DNA of 64,000 bases from the NCBI GenBank assembly GCA_034509925.1, contig CM067529.1, forward strand, positions 62,001-126,000, written 5' to 3'. Shown piece after piece: positions 43,201 through 55,104 of the stretch (the first letter of the stretch is position 1; each line of letters opens with the position of its first letter). The position numbers and the translations under genes are program-made. The notes under the pieces were generated by a model. It did not search any database and was not told the DNA's origin. It was given only the letters and a program-made list of their open reading frames with translations. Source of the stretch: Hirudinaria manillensis (lineage: Eukaryota > Annelida > Clitellata > Hirudinida > Hirudinidae).

Positions 43201-46200
43201 GCGCCGATAACGACGTCGCATTTATCGGAGGCATCTAGAGGCCGAGGAAAAACGGACGCACTTCTTTCCTCAGGTCGGGGTCGCATCCTCCGAAGTACAC
43301 GAGCTCGTGAAGCAGCATCTCGTTGCTCACGGAGTCATTCCTCGTCAATTCGTTCCAGATATCTCTCGACAGCCCCTTCTTCGCCTCCGTCGTTTGTGAC
43401 GAGCGATTAGAGGCGGAGTGAACCAATCCCGACAGGTGAGTTCTGACCGTCTTCAACTGTCTGCAATGGGAGAGCCCTGAAAATAAAAAAAAATCAAAGA
43501 TGCCTCAATGAGACTGATTTTCTAAATGATAAAATAATTTAAAATATAAATATAAAGTTATATTGAAATAATTAAAGTTAACATCAGGATAAACAATGGA
43601 ATGCACGATGCTATAACGAATCCAAAATGGTCATCCACTAAACAGTAAGACATAAATTAAGCTATGATGTTTGACAAATTTATAACAATTTAATAAATGG
43701 AAAATATGGCAGAATGAAAGTACGTAGTGTGTAGCATACTAACATCCATAAAAAGCTCTCGAAAGAATTTGAGACGACATAGTGCTGCAAAGTTGATGAA
43801 CAGCAGTCCTGTGATTGTTCGAATTCATTGAAATAAATCAAATCTATGAAATGTAATAACACCAAGCACGAAATTTTAAACAAGAAATAACACAGAAAAT
43901 TGGAATTAAAGTACATTAAATGACCATAAAACCATTTTTTAAAAAATATTACAAACCTATGGACATTAAGAGAACTGTCAACAGATGTTGGATCAACAGA
44001 CACAGACAAAGGTTCATCTTTTGTACACTTTTCCTCTTGCTCTGAAATGCTCTCCTCTATTTGATAGATAATGTAATATTAAAAAAAAACAAGTTGCAGA
44101 AGCTCCAAAGAGTCAAAACTTTTAAAGGACCGAGAAACCTACGAAAGACGCAGGGATTCCTGGCATCGCAGACGATTCTGAAGACGTAGTCGCCCGCCTC
44201 GAGCGGCATCGAGTTGCCATTTTGGAGGAGGTCGGCGCCGGAATTCTGAGAGAGCAATCGAGAAGCTTTCTTGGGGGATCCGAGCTCGGGCGGGGGCGAA
44301 TCTCGAGCGAGAGCCTGCGACTGGTTGAAGGCAGAGGTCAGCTCGTCCGTCACGCTGCCCAGTAGGGTCGACAGGACGTTCGAAGCTCCCCCTATTTTCT
44401 TCTTAAAAAGAGTGGGAAATAATTCCCCTGAAAAGAAAAAATTGTTTTTCAAGGAAAATGCAGAGAAACAATGTAATTAATATTAATCAAACCTGTAGTC
44501 TCCTCTCTAGGATAGGATAGAGGTGGCTCTAGATGGCCATGAGGATTGAGACCATTTTCTATACAAGAGAGAAAAGCCCATAGATGTCCGCCCTTCGGGA
44601 AATGGATCGGGGGCCTTTGAACCCCGTCTTGGCCTACCAACACCACCGTGCCGCCTGATTCGGCTGAAGTGAAATTTAACCTTCACTCAAGGTCAGTGTC
44701 ACAATTTTCTAGTTTGACATTTATAGATTTGAAATTCAATTTTGCTCACGCTGCTGGTGGCAGTGCAGATACACGATTTCATCCAGGCTGATGGCCAATG
44801 CGTAGTTCCAATATTGGCTAGAGGTAAAGTATCATAACATTAATGATGTGACAAGTAATGATCCAACAAGACATCAAATTTAATAATGTAAGTGTTGATT
44901 TGTCTATAAATCGTGCTCAGACTACAATGCTTTGTCATGACAAATGATGATAAAAATTGTGATTAAAGTGGCTAATCACTATCTTTTAAGTCCAGGAATA
45001 ATTAATATTTCTAAATAATGAAGAGTAACAAAAAAAAACAAAGATAATATGAGTACTGAGAAATTATCTAAAAACTAAAAATAATCTATATATAGCATAA
45101 CTTAATTAATAAACACAATATTAATATTCTTATTAGTAGAGGAGGCTTCATGGTGGAAGGATCAGACAGGAGAAATGATGAAGGTTTTGAAAGTAGTAGC
45201 GATATTTCAATAACTGACGATTTAAAATTTAAGGCTAAGAAGTACCTCGACGGATTTGCACGATAACCTCACTTGCCGCTTAATGCTTAAAAACCATGCG
45301 GCCTCGAAAAACATGCGACGAACGTGAAACGTAACGAAATGACGATCCATTAAAGGTAAACTAAAATGCAAAACAGAAAAAAAAACAACCTTCGTTTTCC
45401 ATTAAGCATTGACAAGTACTTTTGACTTTGTGAGTATTTAACATAGACAGGCCTATAAAATATGAAAGGATGCAACTGCTGATCCAAATCATGATTCAAC
45501 GGACTAAGGAAAACGTAACGAATGCAAAAAATATTCTCGGATCGAACGAATCGACCGAACGAGGCGAGGTCACCATTTCGAGTCGATAATAATTCGTTTT
45601 AAGATTTACGAATGCAAAATGTTTACGGTAATTACGATCTCGTCGATTACGTCGTGGAGCGGATGTTAAAAGATAACTAAATTAATTTTGCTTCCGTCGT
45701 AATCAAACGCTTTAACGAAGTTCCTTCGAACCTCCTGTCGGAAGGGGTACCGTCGGCAGAAGGATCCGTCGCGGAGACGTTCATGAGCCGATTGGGAGTC
45801 CATTTCACGACCAAGTCTTGCCGATTCTGATGCAGGCTCAGGTACCCTGCCATTGCTTCCACGTCTTCCTTCTGAGTAAAATGATGTTTCTTTAAGAGCA
45901 TAAAACTGGTCTTTATGGCGGTCCTTCTATTACGATTGCGACGACACTAGCGATAATAAAAAGACCCGGAGGTACGTTTTAGGAAGAAACAAATTTTTAA
46001 TACAAAATTTTTTAAATTTCGATTTAAGAGCGACTGGAATTAATTCCTCGTGACTCAAACAAAGACGTCGTAGAGAAACAAAAATAATTAAATGATAAAA
46101 TGATATAAACAAACTCCGGAACCCAAAGTTGTACAACAAAAATATTCCGAATTCAATTCGACAGATTAGGAGATCGTGCGACTCGGAAATCGAGCACTCG

Positions 46201-48889
46201 AACGAGTACATAAATCTAATAACCCTAAAATAACATTTATATACTAACTTATTAACGACTCGTTTACGTTACAAATTATAATTAACCACTCACGGGCTGG
46301 ATGACGACGTTGTTCTTTCCGTAGAGGAGAGTGGATTTCGAGTTTTGATGAAGCGATTCCACGTATTCCTTGGCCAGAAAAGGAATGTTTCTTTGACATT
46401 CTTCCGAAGTCGAACTGGAAGTCTTGTGCACCTGCATCGTTAACTTCGGATCATGCTAACAATCATCGTGCGGGTTTTTCGAAGGGCCGACCTGCAGGGC
46501 CAATCTCTTGGGGGAGTCGGCACGAGTCCCCGGCACGCGACGACCCGCGGCGCCATGAATCCCGTGTCTCTGCATGAGCTCCTTTGCCGGGGGATCGGTC
46601 CAAAGGTGGTCCGCGGTCTTCATCTGAGTGAACTCGAGGGCACAGGGACCGACTTTTTAAAGTAATTTAAGTAAATAATTTTCTAAAGATGCACACTTTC
46701 TGTGGAATTACAGACACCGCCATTTATATAGAGCTATAAATTAACTAATATTGTCGGCGTTACATTCACTCTAATCGTCTAACTAATAGAGATTAATAAA
46801 CATAAGGTAGTACAAGAGCTGACGATCATTTGAAAAATTTGTTTTGCCATTGATTTGCTTATACTAATGAATACATTATGCATTAGTCTGCCTAGGTAGA
46901 ACCCATATTCTTAGGATTAGGAAAACTAGCTAGTAGCAACTCGTTCCCACTTTGAATATAATACGATTCATTATTAATATCGTAATGTCATAATCAAACA
47001 ACCCACACGACCGAACAAATTGTCAACACGAATTTCACCTAACAACGAAGCCAGTATTGCTCCACAAACTGGATCAGACATCAATGCCTCTTTCTCATAG
47101 AACTTGCTTCAAAAGAATGAAGTTCAGAGTTGCTATCTATGGTTTATAACCAATCAGTTTATAATTCACTCACCTGCTATTATGGAACAGATAATCAACT
47201 ATCTTGGCTAACTGTTTCTCATAAAGAGCTATTCTTATCCAGATATACTTTGAGCTGCCCCTCTTCAGGAGATGATGATAATGATGACCAGATGTTGATG
47301 ATGATGATGTTGTTGATGAAGAGGATAAACTATCTGCAGACTTCCTATAATCACATTAATGAATGTTGTTGACATTTCTAATAAAACCTTTTAACCATTT
47401 ATTTATTTAATTTATAAGCACTTATGTAACTATTTAAAAATGAAAAGTGACACATGCCTCCTCTTGCAAAGTAGCATTATATTCATTTCGTATTTCACGG
47501 GCGGCGTTAACATTAACTTTAAGGTAACTGACTAGTAGTTAGGTTAGGTAACTCCGGTTTAAAAAAAGGCGACGGCCTTAGAGGCAGATGATGACCTTGT
47601 CTGATCGAGCCCTCTTTCGAGGTCATTTAGTATTTTCAGTAGTTTGACTGCAGGTTCAAAGTTCTTTGCAATCTTCTGCAGAAGGGCAGTCGTCGTACTA
47701 TTCTTAAAAAGGCCCAGAGCCCTTTTCTTCAAACCATGTTGAAGGCAACTCTCCACCGTGCCTATTGTTAGAAGAGCATGAAGGTAATAGTTAAATTGGA
47801 CGGGAAAATGGTTATAATGCCAGCATTATAATATCAATTAGTAATTTATAATCAAGTTCTCATCTTTACGAGTAACTATCTTTGTCGCATTCTCGACGAG
47901 CCTAAAGATGCGGCATGCATTTCTAACACATTTTCTCAAGAGATTTGAGCATATAATGATTACAGCCAAACCTCAGTTTCATAAAGAATATCAAACTATT
48001 CTTGGTTATTAACGTGCAAGTTTATATTCTGGCATATGATGATAAAAAAAAAGCCACGTAGTGTCACATTTTGGATTATGGTTTAGGACATTCACATATC
48101 ACTTAATGAAAATGTATAAACAATGCTCATATTTTATGAATTAGTAACTAGAGCTGAATTTATGCCACTGTCTTTGTTGAACATTTTATGTTTTGATTTT
48201 ATATGAAAACATTTGATGATTTCATTGCTTCAATGTCCTCATTTGTTCCTGATGCTCTCAATAAACACCTGTAAATACCAATAACCTCATACCAATACCC
48301 ATACTAAAATACCTACACCAATAAATAATGCATAATGTAATTGAATGTTTTAAATTCAGCTTTTTGAACCAATTCACACTTACCACACAAAGAGATTACA
48401 GAACTGCTCTCCTCATGTATGAACTTTCTTGTGACTGCCTCTTCCATTATTTGTTTAACCTTTTTTTAAAAAAGGAATATGGCAATTTCCATTAATTGCA
48501 AAGCAATTTGTTCAACAAAGGCCTATTATTTAATAATTGATGACTTAACTGTTAATCTAATTACATAAATCTTATGGCATTTTAGTAACTATTTATTCAA
48601 ATCCAATTTAACCTCCTTTTTCACATTCTTCAGAAGATTCTCTTTTGTGTCCAATTCTGAATCAATTTTCAACAAAGATTTTAAAATAGATAGGGGTAGG
48701 GTTCAAATTCTATGTGTGTGGTTGGTGGTCTAAGTTTTACTGCTTCTCACACTGAAATGAGGGCATTTGAGAAAACATACCGACAAAGATGGATAAAGGG
48801 GGCATTAGCCCAGCTCAACATCACCTACATTAGAAAAGTTCTTTAAGCCTTACAAAATACTAACCACTTGAAATTTCCGTATGATCCAT
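40259..48889 (-). CDS. Small G-protein signalling modulator (RUN-TBC RabGAP), SGSM1/2 type
   Basis: GTPase-activating protein for Rab/Rap small GTPases. About 25 short exons. The first three are 48889-48865, 48656-48613 and 48459-48384, giving a start MDHTEISS and then [17 protein letters not shown], the RUN domain. RUN continues at 47761-47596, 47260-47174 and about 47106-47045. [20 protein letters not shown] (46.65 kb), [20 protein letters not shown] (46.35 kb), [17 protein letters not shown] (45.85 kb) and [20 protein letters not shown] (44.6 kb) follow SGSM order. The TBC domain runs from VRTHLSGLV (43.45 kb) to the end. It keeps both catalytic fingers: [10 protein letters not shown] (arginine, 41.8 kb) and [10 protein letters not shown] (glutamine, 41.6 kb). 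It ends [19 protein letters not shown] with the stop at 40261-40259. The inter-domain exon at about 42.93-42.55 kb is Ser-rich. SGSM1 versus SGSM2 cannot be told; probably a pre-duplication orthologue. Confidence 0.9.
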
Positions 48890-49759
48890 GCTTATGACCG
48901 AGCTCACTAAATCTTGAAATCAAATTATCAGTAAATTAGGACTAAATTTTTGAGACTGTAAGACGTCGGCTCATCTTCTGCCTGACAATTTGAGGATCTG
49001 TAGAAAATTTAAGACAAATAATTTCGTCCCAACGCGACACTTCCAGACTCCCAACTTATGATGTCAATACAAGCAGAAAGAACATCCCTAACTAAATGTT
49101 TCGTACCTAATTATGAAAACATCTGGAACAAGTTTTAAGGTCTACGGGTTTTTACAACATTTTTTTTAAAACATTCATTGATGATTTAAATTTATACAAT
49201 TATCACTATTTACTGTTTGGAAAAAAGTTTTTGGCAAGCTTTACATTTTAAAGCATAAAATGAGCTTCCATTAATGACTTACGTCTAACATTTTTAAATA
49301 CCATTACTTATGTATGACTATGCATTATGAAATGTTAGACTTTTACCGTAATTGTTTATTTTCTGCGGGTCAAGGCTTCAAGGCCGTCCGCTGGAACAAA
49401 TGGGCTCATGTTTATTGGTCAAAACCATATTTTACTGAGTTTCGTTTTTTTTTAGATATCGAATAACTATTTGTCTCATGATTCGTAATTCATCTGGCCT
49501 CTTCATCTGGAGCGTCTGAGATCCGATACATACATAATAGACATTTTTTCTGGGTGACAATATATGTGACAAGCTGGCAAATTTATTTGGATAAATTGGT
49601 ACATAACTTAATATTACACATATTGTGTTAATTGTCAATATTGTTACTAAATGATTTAATTTAATATGTTTCACTCGCATTCATACAATGCCTCGACCAA
49701 AACTTTTTATTTAAGCATATTTCTCTTTGAATATTTTGTTTAGTGAATTCGGAAATAAA
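48890..49759. promoter_or_regulatory. Shared upstream region of SGSM and nuclear receptor genes
   Basis: About 870 bp between two divergent start codons. The sequence is AT-rich, and an acceptor-like TTTGTTTAG at 49736-49744 suggests that the receptor's first coding exon is preceded by a non-coding exon, so part of this is probably intron. No TATA box with good context was seen. Inference from layout only. Confidence 0.4.
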
Positions 49760-52198
49760 ATGATGTCATCAAGCTCAGCAGTTGGGATCTCTCCAGCTCT
49801 GTTGCAGGCAATAACAGAAACTCTCTCTTCTTCCAATGGATTGACCAATAAGGCATCTGATTCTGGTGTTTCATCTAAGCCAGTACTACTGAAGGTAATT
49901 GCTGGTTTATTAAACTTGGTAAATGGTTACTGTTCTGTGATAAACATTATGAGTTTGTTGATTGTGTCCTATAAGTAAAAATAAAGTGGAGTGCATTAAC
50001 TTGCATTTTTCAAAATACATGCAAATATCTGAAAGTTTGATTTTTGGATACAATCTAGGGACTATGTTTTTATAATCTTTCATAATCTAAACAAAATATT
50101 TATATCACATTTACATTTTGTCATTCTATCAAGACAGGACAAACAGTTTTTATTGTAAGAAACTATGCCGATCCCAATATCGTTCAACAGTCGTCTGCTC
50201 AGCCTGCTAACATGCTTCCTGTTTCAAATATTTCCACCGAGGGAATAAATAAAATTCAGCTGAAATTGGAACCTGGGCAACCAAACGAGGGAATTGTTTT
50301 CAGTAGACCATCAGGATTGACCCTTCTTGTCAGCAATCCAACAAATATGTCTTTTCTAAATGAAAATCCTTCAGATGACAAAAAATTGCATGAAGAAAGT
50401 TTGACAGTAGTCTCTTCTACTTCTAATCTGTCTCAGAATTCTGCACTTGCAAATCAATTTTGTCCAGTGTGTGGTGATAACATTTCAGGTAAATGTCTGT
50501 TATGTAATTCCATTCTCAGGTAGCTTCTTTAAGGATGCCTAATTTTTTCAGGTTTTCATTATGGGATATACTGTTGTGAATCATGCAAAGGTTTTTTTAA
50601 AAGAACTGTACAGAATAATAAATCCTTCTCCTGTCGACTCTCTGCCGATTGCGCAGTCGAACTTTCTAATCGGAAAAAATGCCCGGCATGTAGGTTCGAA
50701 AAGTGCAAGCAGGTCGGAATGAAAGTGGAAGGTAAAATAGCATTTCAGATCCATTTCATTTCATTATCTGAAACATAGAGTCTTTCAGCCATTCGTCCGG
50801 ACAGGACGAGGGGAGGGAGGAGCAATTATGAAGGCAAAAACACAAACACTTACCATTCTTTTACATCAAATGTTCAAAAGAAAAAACAAAATCTTTCCTT
50901 GAAAGTTTTGTCTCGGCCCTCTCCGTCCAATAATCAAATGAAAGCGAGAACTTTGTCATCGATCTTGAACAGCAGAGTGCCATCCATCCTTCAGGACCTA
51001 CTGGCCATAGAGTCGGTAATGTACGACTTGGAATCGGAAGAGCAGAATTGTTCCGATGCCGTCTGTAGTGCTTTGGGTAGCTCGGTGGAATTGAACTTCG
51101 ATTCCTTGTTGCACCTCGCCGATCACTGTCTTTACGGGATCGTTCGTTGGGCCAGGTCGAACCCGGACTTCGTTTACATACCGGCAAGTGCCACGTTTAT
51201 TAAAGACGTTTACAAATTTGCACGATCTCGATATGCTAGTTTAATTGCAATGTAATTGTAAAGTCAGTTTTCAGTTTAACTTGGAAAGAAATCAGTGAAG
51301 ATGCAGATGATTGGTGATTTAGCTATTGGTTTAAATCTAGAGATTGTTGGGTATGACCAAACAGATACAAGGATAAGTTGAAGGAACAGCGTAAAAACTT
51401 TTTATTATTATTGGTATCTGGTAGCATTACCAAATGTATTTTTATAGTCCACTTAAATAACATGGTAATTATTGATAATTAGTGGTAGCATTAGCAAATA
51501 AAGGATATGCGTAAAATGTCAACTAATCTGATTTCGAATAAATGTGCATCTCTCCACGACAGACTGACGACCAGATCCTGCTGCTTCAAAACAGTTGGAC
51601 AGACTTGCTGCTCTTGAACTGCTGTTCCAAGTCCATCGACCACCCTGGAAGATTAAAAGTCGGTAAGAGACACTTTCTGACCTTGGCTTCTGCTTCGAAG
51701 CTCGGCATCGAGAAGGCAGTGCAGAGACTCGTGAACTTCACGGAAGACCTCGGTTCTCTGAAAGTCGACGAATACGAATTTGCAGCTCTTAAAGTGCTGC
51801 TACTGTTGTCTCCAGGTTATGATCTGCAACTCACATTGCAAGATGTTTTTTTAACATCTGAACATACATAACTAACATAATTCACCATCAACTCGTTTCA
51901 ATCGAAGGGATATTAAACGTTAATTCGGCTCTATTTCCTTTTAGACATCGAAAATCTGACTAACTCGAAATTGGTTACGACCGGTCAGGAGAAACTGATG
52001 GAGACGTTGGAGACCTACTCCAGGACTCGGTTTCCGGATTCGTGGAACCGCTTCGGACGAATGGTGGCCAAGATCGCAGAGCTGTCGAGAACCTCGTGCA
52101 TCACGAAAGACTTGTTGACGCCTCACCAGACTTCCGGTCGAATACCTCAGCACAGCCTACTCTACGAGTTGCTCAGAGGCGACACCTCCCTTCACTAA
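49760..52198 (+). CDS. NR5/FTZ-F1-like nuclear receptor
   Basis: Ligand-type transcription factor. Exons 49760-49894, 50134-50488, 50552-50731, 50789-51171, 51563-51815, 51945-52198; phases close to give 519 aa. Two C4 zinc fingers start at [10 protein letters not shown] and continue [20 protein letters not shown]; the P-box ESCKG is that of NR5 and monomer-binding receptors. After [17 protein letters not shown] comes [15 protein letters not shown], which matches the FTZ-F1 box/RGGR A-box. The LBD has [11 protein letters not shown] (helix 3-5 signature) and ends [14 protein letters not shown], a plausible AF-2 helix. The order and the helix 10-12 region resemble NR5A more than ERR or NR6. The N-terminal 160 aa are Ser/Asn-rich. 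The donor at 51172 (GTTTAC) is weak. Divergence leaves room for another NR5-related or orphan group (for example NR8). Confidence 0.82.
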
Positions 52199-52753
52199 TG
52201 CCTTCCTCGCCAACGATCGGTCTCGTTCGTGCCATTTCTCTCACCCGAAGTGCTAGGCCCGAAATAGCCGACTCGTTTTGACTCGGGAGTCGACCGTAAA
52301 AGTCCCCGTACGATCATGTCGCCCTCTCGATGATTATTAATTTCCTTCCATTCTCATAAGATTTCATCAAGATATAACCCTTGATGTTAGAATTTGTTAC
52401 TTAAACTGCATTAAAGTCTGTTGTACAAAAGATGAGCTCTAGCATTAATGACCAAATTTTCCATTTTTGAATTAATCCTGCCAACATTCAATGAAAAACT
52501 GTAATCAAACATCGACATAGCAGATATTTCAAGAGGTTCCGCCCTAAAGTTTTCTGCATTGCTGAGATAATCACAATTTCTCACACATTGCAGTTTTCAA
52601 TATTCAGTTGTAATCCAATTAATGAGCACAGAACAGTTTTTATTTAAAGTTCCAAACAAAGTTGATGCACAACACACATCTCCAATTGTCTTTCCACGAG
52701 TTATCATGCATTCTGGATTTTTATTACTTGTCTTACTCGAGAAAACCTGGAGA
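52199..52753. other. Convergent spacer: nuclear receptor and PSMB1 3' UTRs
   Basis: Just after the receptor stop the sequence stays CpG-rich to about 52330, then becomes AT-rich. A minus-strand AATAAA (plus TTTATT at about 52638-52643) lies about 110 bp past the PSMB1 stop and fits as its poly(A) signal. An ATTAAA at about 52410 could serve the receptor. Confidence 0.5.
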
Positions 52754-54044
52754 TCAATCACGTCTCAGTGGAAACTCTTCTTTCCTGATCCCTGACGAGG
52801 TGATGACATTTATGAGAATTGCATCTCCTGTGTATATGTCCCTCTCTGCAGCTGAGATGAACACATCCTTTACCAACTGCACTGCCTTTTCCAGAGTAAG
52901 AGGAGGTCGTTCAACACCACTTTGGTTCTTGAACCCAATCTGAAGTTAAGTCCACTTTTAGAAAGAAATCTAACAACTTTAATAGATTAGATTTAAGAAC
53001 ACAGCTTATGTTACCTGGTTGTCGAGCAGTGGTTGGAGTATCGGTCCACCAGTACCTGCGGCCCTGAATTGGTCCCTTTGGTAAGAGCCAATGGGATCAA
53101 AGCTATAAACACAACCCTTGCCTAAAAATAATTAAAAATGAATTGCCAAGTTAGGTAACATCCCATTTTATCCAAGTATTCAAGTGCAAAGAAATAGGAC
53201 CAAGAATTTCAATAGATTTAAAAACAACTTACCATTTTCATCAATCCCCCCAATGATGTTGTAAGCATAGTATGGAAAAAACCTCTTATAGTATAGTATG
53301 GTTGACAACATGGCTGCCACAGCACTTGCTGACATTTTTGTCTGATGTTCATGTTCGTACATCTGTGAGAGATTTTACTATTAGAACATGTCAAATAAAA
53401 ATTTGAAGAATAATACCAAAAGTAATATATAGCACCAACTTTGAGTCGAGCTTCTAGAATTTTGACTAAGGTCAATACATCACAATGGCAGCCAGCTGAG
53501 GCTAAGACAGTAGTTTCAGTTCTGTTACAAAATAATAATTGTGGTTAGGAATCATGCTGTGCAAAAAGCAGAGAAATAGTGTTCTATTGAGGGATCATCT
53601 GTCTTCCATGACCCATGGATCAATTAAAATCATCACATGGCAAATGATTAAAGCCATAAGGCTTGTTTGATGCCATGTTTCCATAAATACAATAAACCTC
53701 AAGTAATTAATTAACATAAAAATCCACATAACAACATCCACATAGAAACCAATTAAATACTAGTAAGACATTAAACGTACAAGTCATAAGTTTTCGGTGA
53801 ATTGCGTGTGTGAATAGAGTAACCCTCACTAAGCCTGGTGTCCGAGGCTACAATGGTAAAGTTATCGCCAGCAATGGCCAAAACAGTTCTGAAAAATATA
53901 AATTTTGTCAAGAATGCCCCATCGAGAATATCATGCTTTACACAGCGTCGACTGTTTCTAAACTAAACTTTCCACCCTCTTATAAAAAAAAATTAACTCG
54001 CAACTTAATTACCCCCCGTTTAAGGTGTAAGGACTGAAACTCAT
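52754..54044 (-). CDS. PSMB1: Proteasome subunit beta type-1 (20S beta-6)
   Basis: Non-catalytic beta-6 subunit of the 20S proteasome core. Exons (5' to 3' on minus): 54044-54013, 53888-53781, 53521-53440, 53362-53233, 53121-53015, 52939-52754. Total 645 nt, 214 aa, phases all close. Key strings: [11 protein letters not shown] then [84 protein letters not shown] and [19 protein letters not shown], ending FPLRRD. The protein begins only a few residues before the mature-type N-terminus, whereas mammalian PSMB1 carries a propeptide of about 28 aa. The first codon is followed by a 32-nt coding exon, so a longer N-terminus from an upstream exon cannot be excluded. Confidence 0.95.
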
Positions 54045-55104
54045 TCTCTTCCGAATTTTGCTCCTAGATCAAAAACAGAACTGCAAGTCACAGCAAAGAA
54101 CTCAGCATTGCGCGAGCGTATTCGTTAGTTTGTCAATAAATAAAGGTTTGAATTTATCAGTCATTTATAAAAATTTAATATTTTAAGTAAATTTTAAAAG
54201 AAGGACATTAAAAATTAATATTTTATTTAAGTTTTACATATTCAAGTTAATACAAACTTGGAGGCGATCGTTAATCTCAGTTTTTATGCCAATAATGAAA
54301 TTGAAAAGTGAGGAATGAGACTATTTCATAAATGTCAAAATGAACCAGTTCGTATATTAAAGTACCAGGTACTACCTATTCAATTAAAAAAATAGATCTG
54401 ATGAAATAAAAAAGGTATTCAATCTGAATGCAAGATTGTGAAAATAATCTCATAACACTTCCAAAAGTAAAAAAGTATCCTCATAAAAAAAAAATTAGAT
54501 TATAGTTAGCAAATCAATCGTGAAATCAATGCTCACGAAAGGTTCGTATGTGAAGATGGAAGGATGCTGACGAACGTTTGAGGCGCAACAACATTCAGCA
54601 GCAGTATCTTGCAAGATCGTAAGGAGAGAAAATGTGCTTCTCTTAAAATCTAGAACTTTAGTGCCTGCCTAAAATATCGGAGCAACGTTGGCGGGAGTGA
54701 ACGGTATAAAAACCTAATGATCCAGCAACATTTGCTTAGGGATTGGTATGAGAGTTAGAGGTTCGTTATTTTTTAATGTTTCGAAATTTATAATCTAAAA
54801 ATAAGTTTAAAAGAGATAAAATATCATGTTTACTATCCTAAAACAAATTTATTTTTTTAATGGTTGGAGTGCACTATAGAATATTCGACAAATACCTTCT
54901 TAACTGTGAAAGCTACTTATTTATTTGCTAGTTTGTATGTTCATTTAGTTTCCCTTCATTTAATCGATTTTAGGGCCCTCGTTTCTTTAGAACAACCACA
55001 ATTCATAAATGTCTTTTTTTATCCTAACATCAATTAAGTTTGGTAATTAATCTTAAAATAATTTTTTGCAGATTTGCAGAACCTCTCCAAAGGGACGTCT
55101 CAAC
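54045..55104. promoter_or_regulatory. Divergent promoter region of PSMB1 and the PDZ gene
   Basis: About 1.06 kb between two outward-facing start codons. AT-rich, with a GC-richer patch at 54580-54720. Non-coding first exons of the PDZ gene may lie here, because the bases before its ATG (TTTTTTGCAG at 55065-55074) look like a splice acceptor. No defined promoter element was recognised. Confidence 0.4.
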
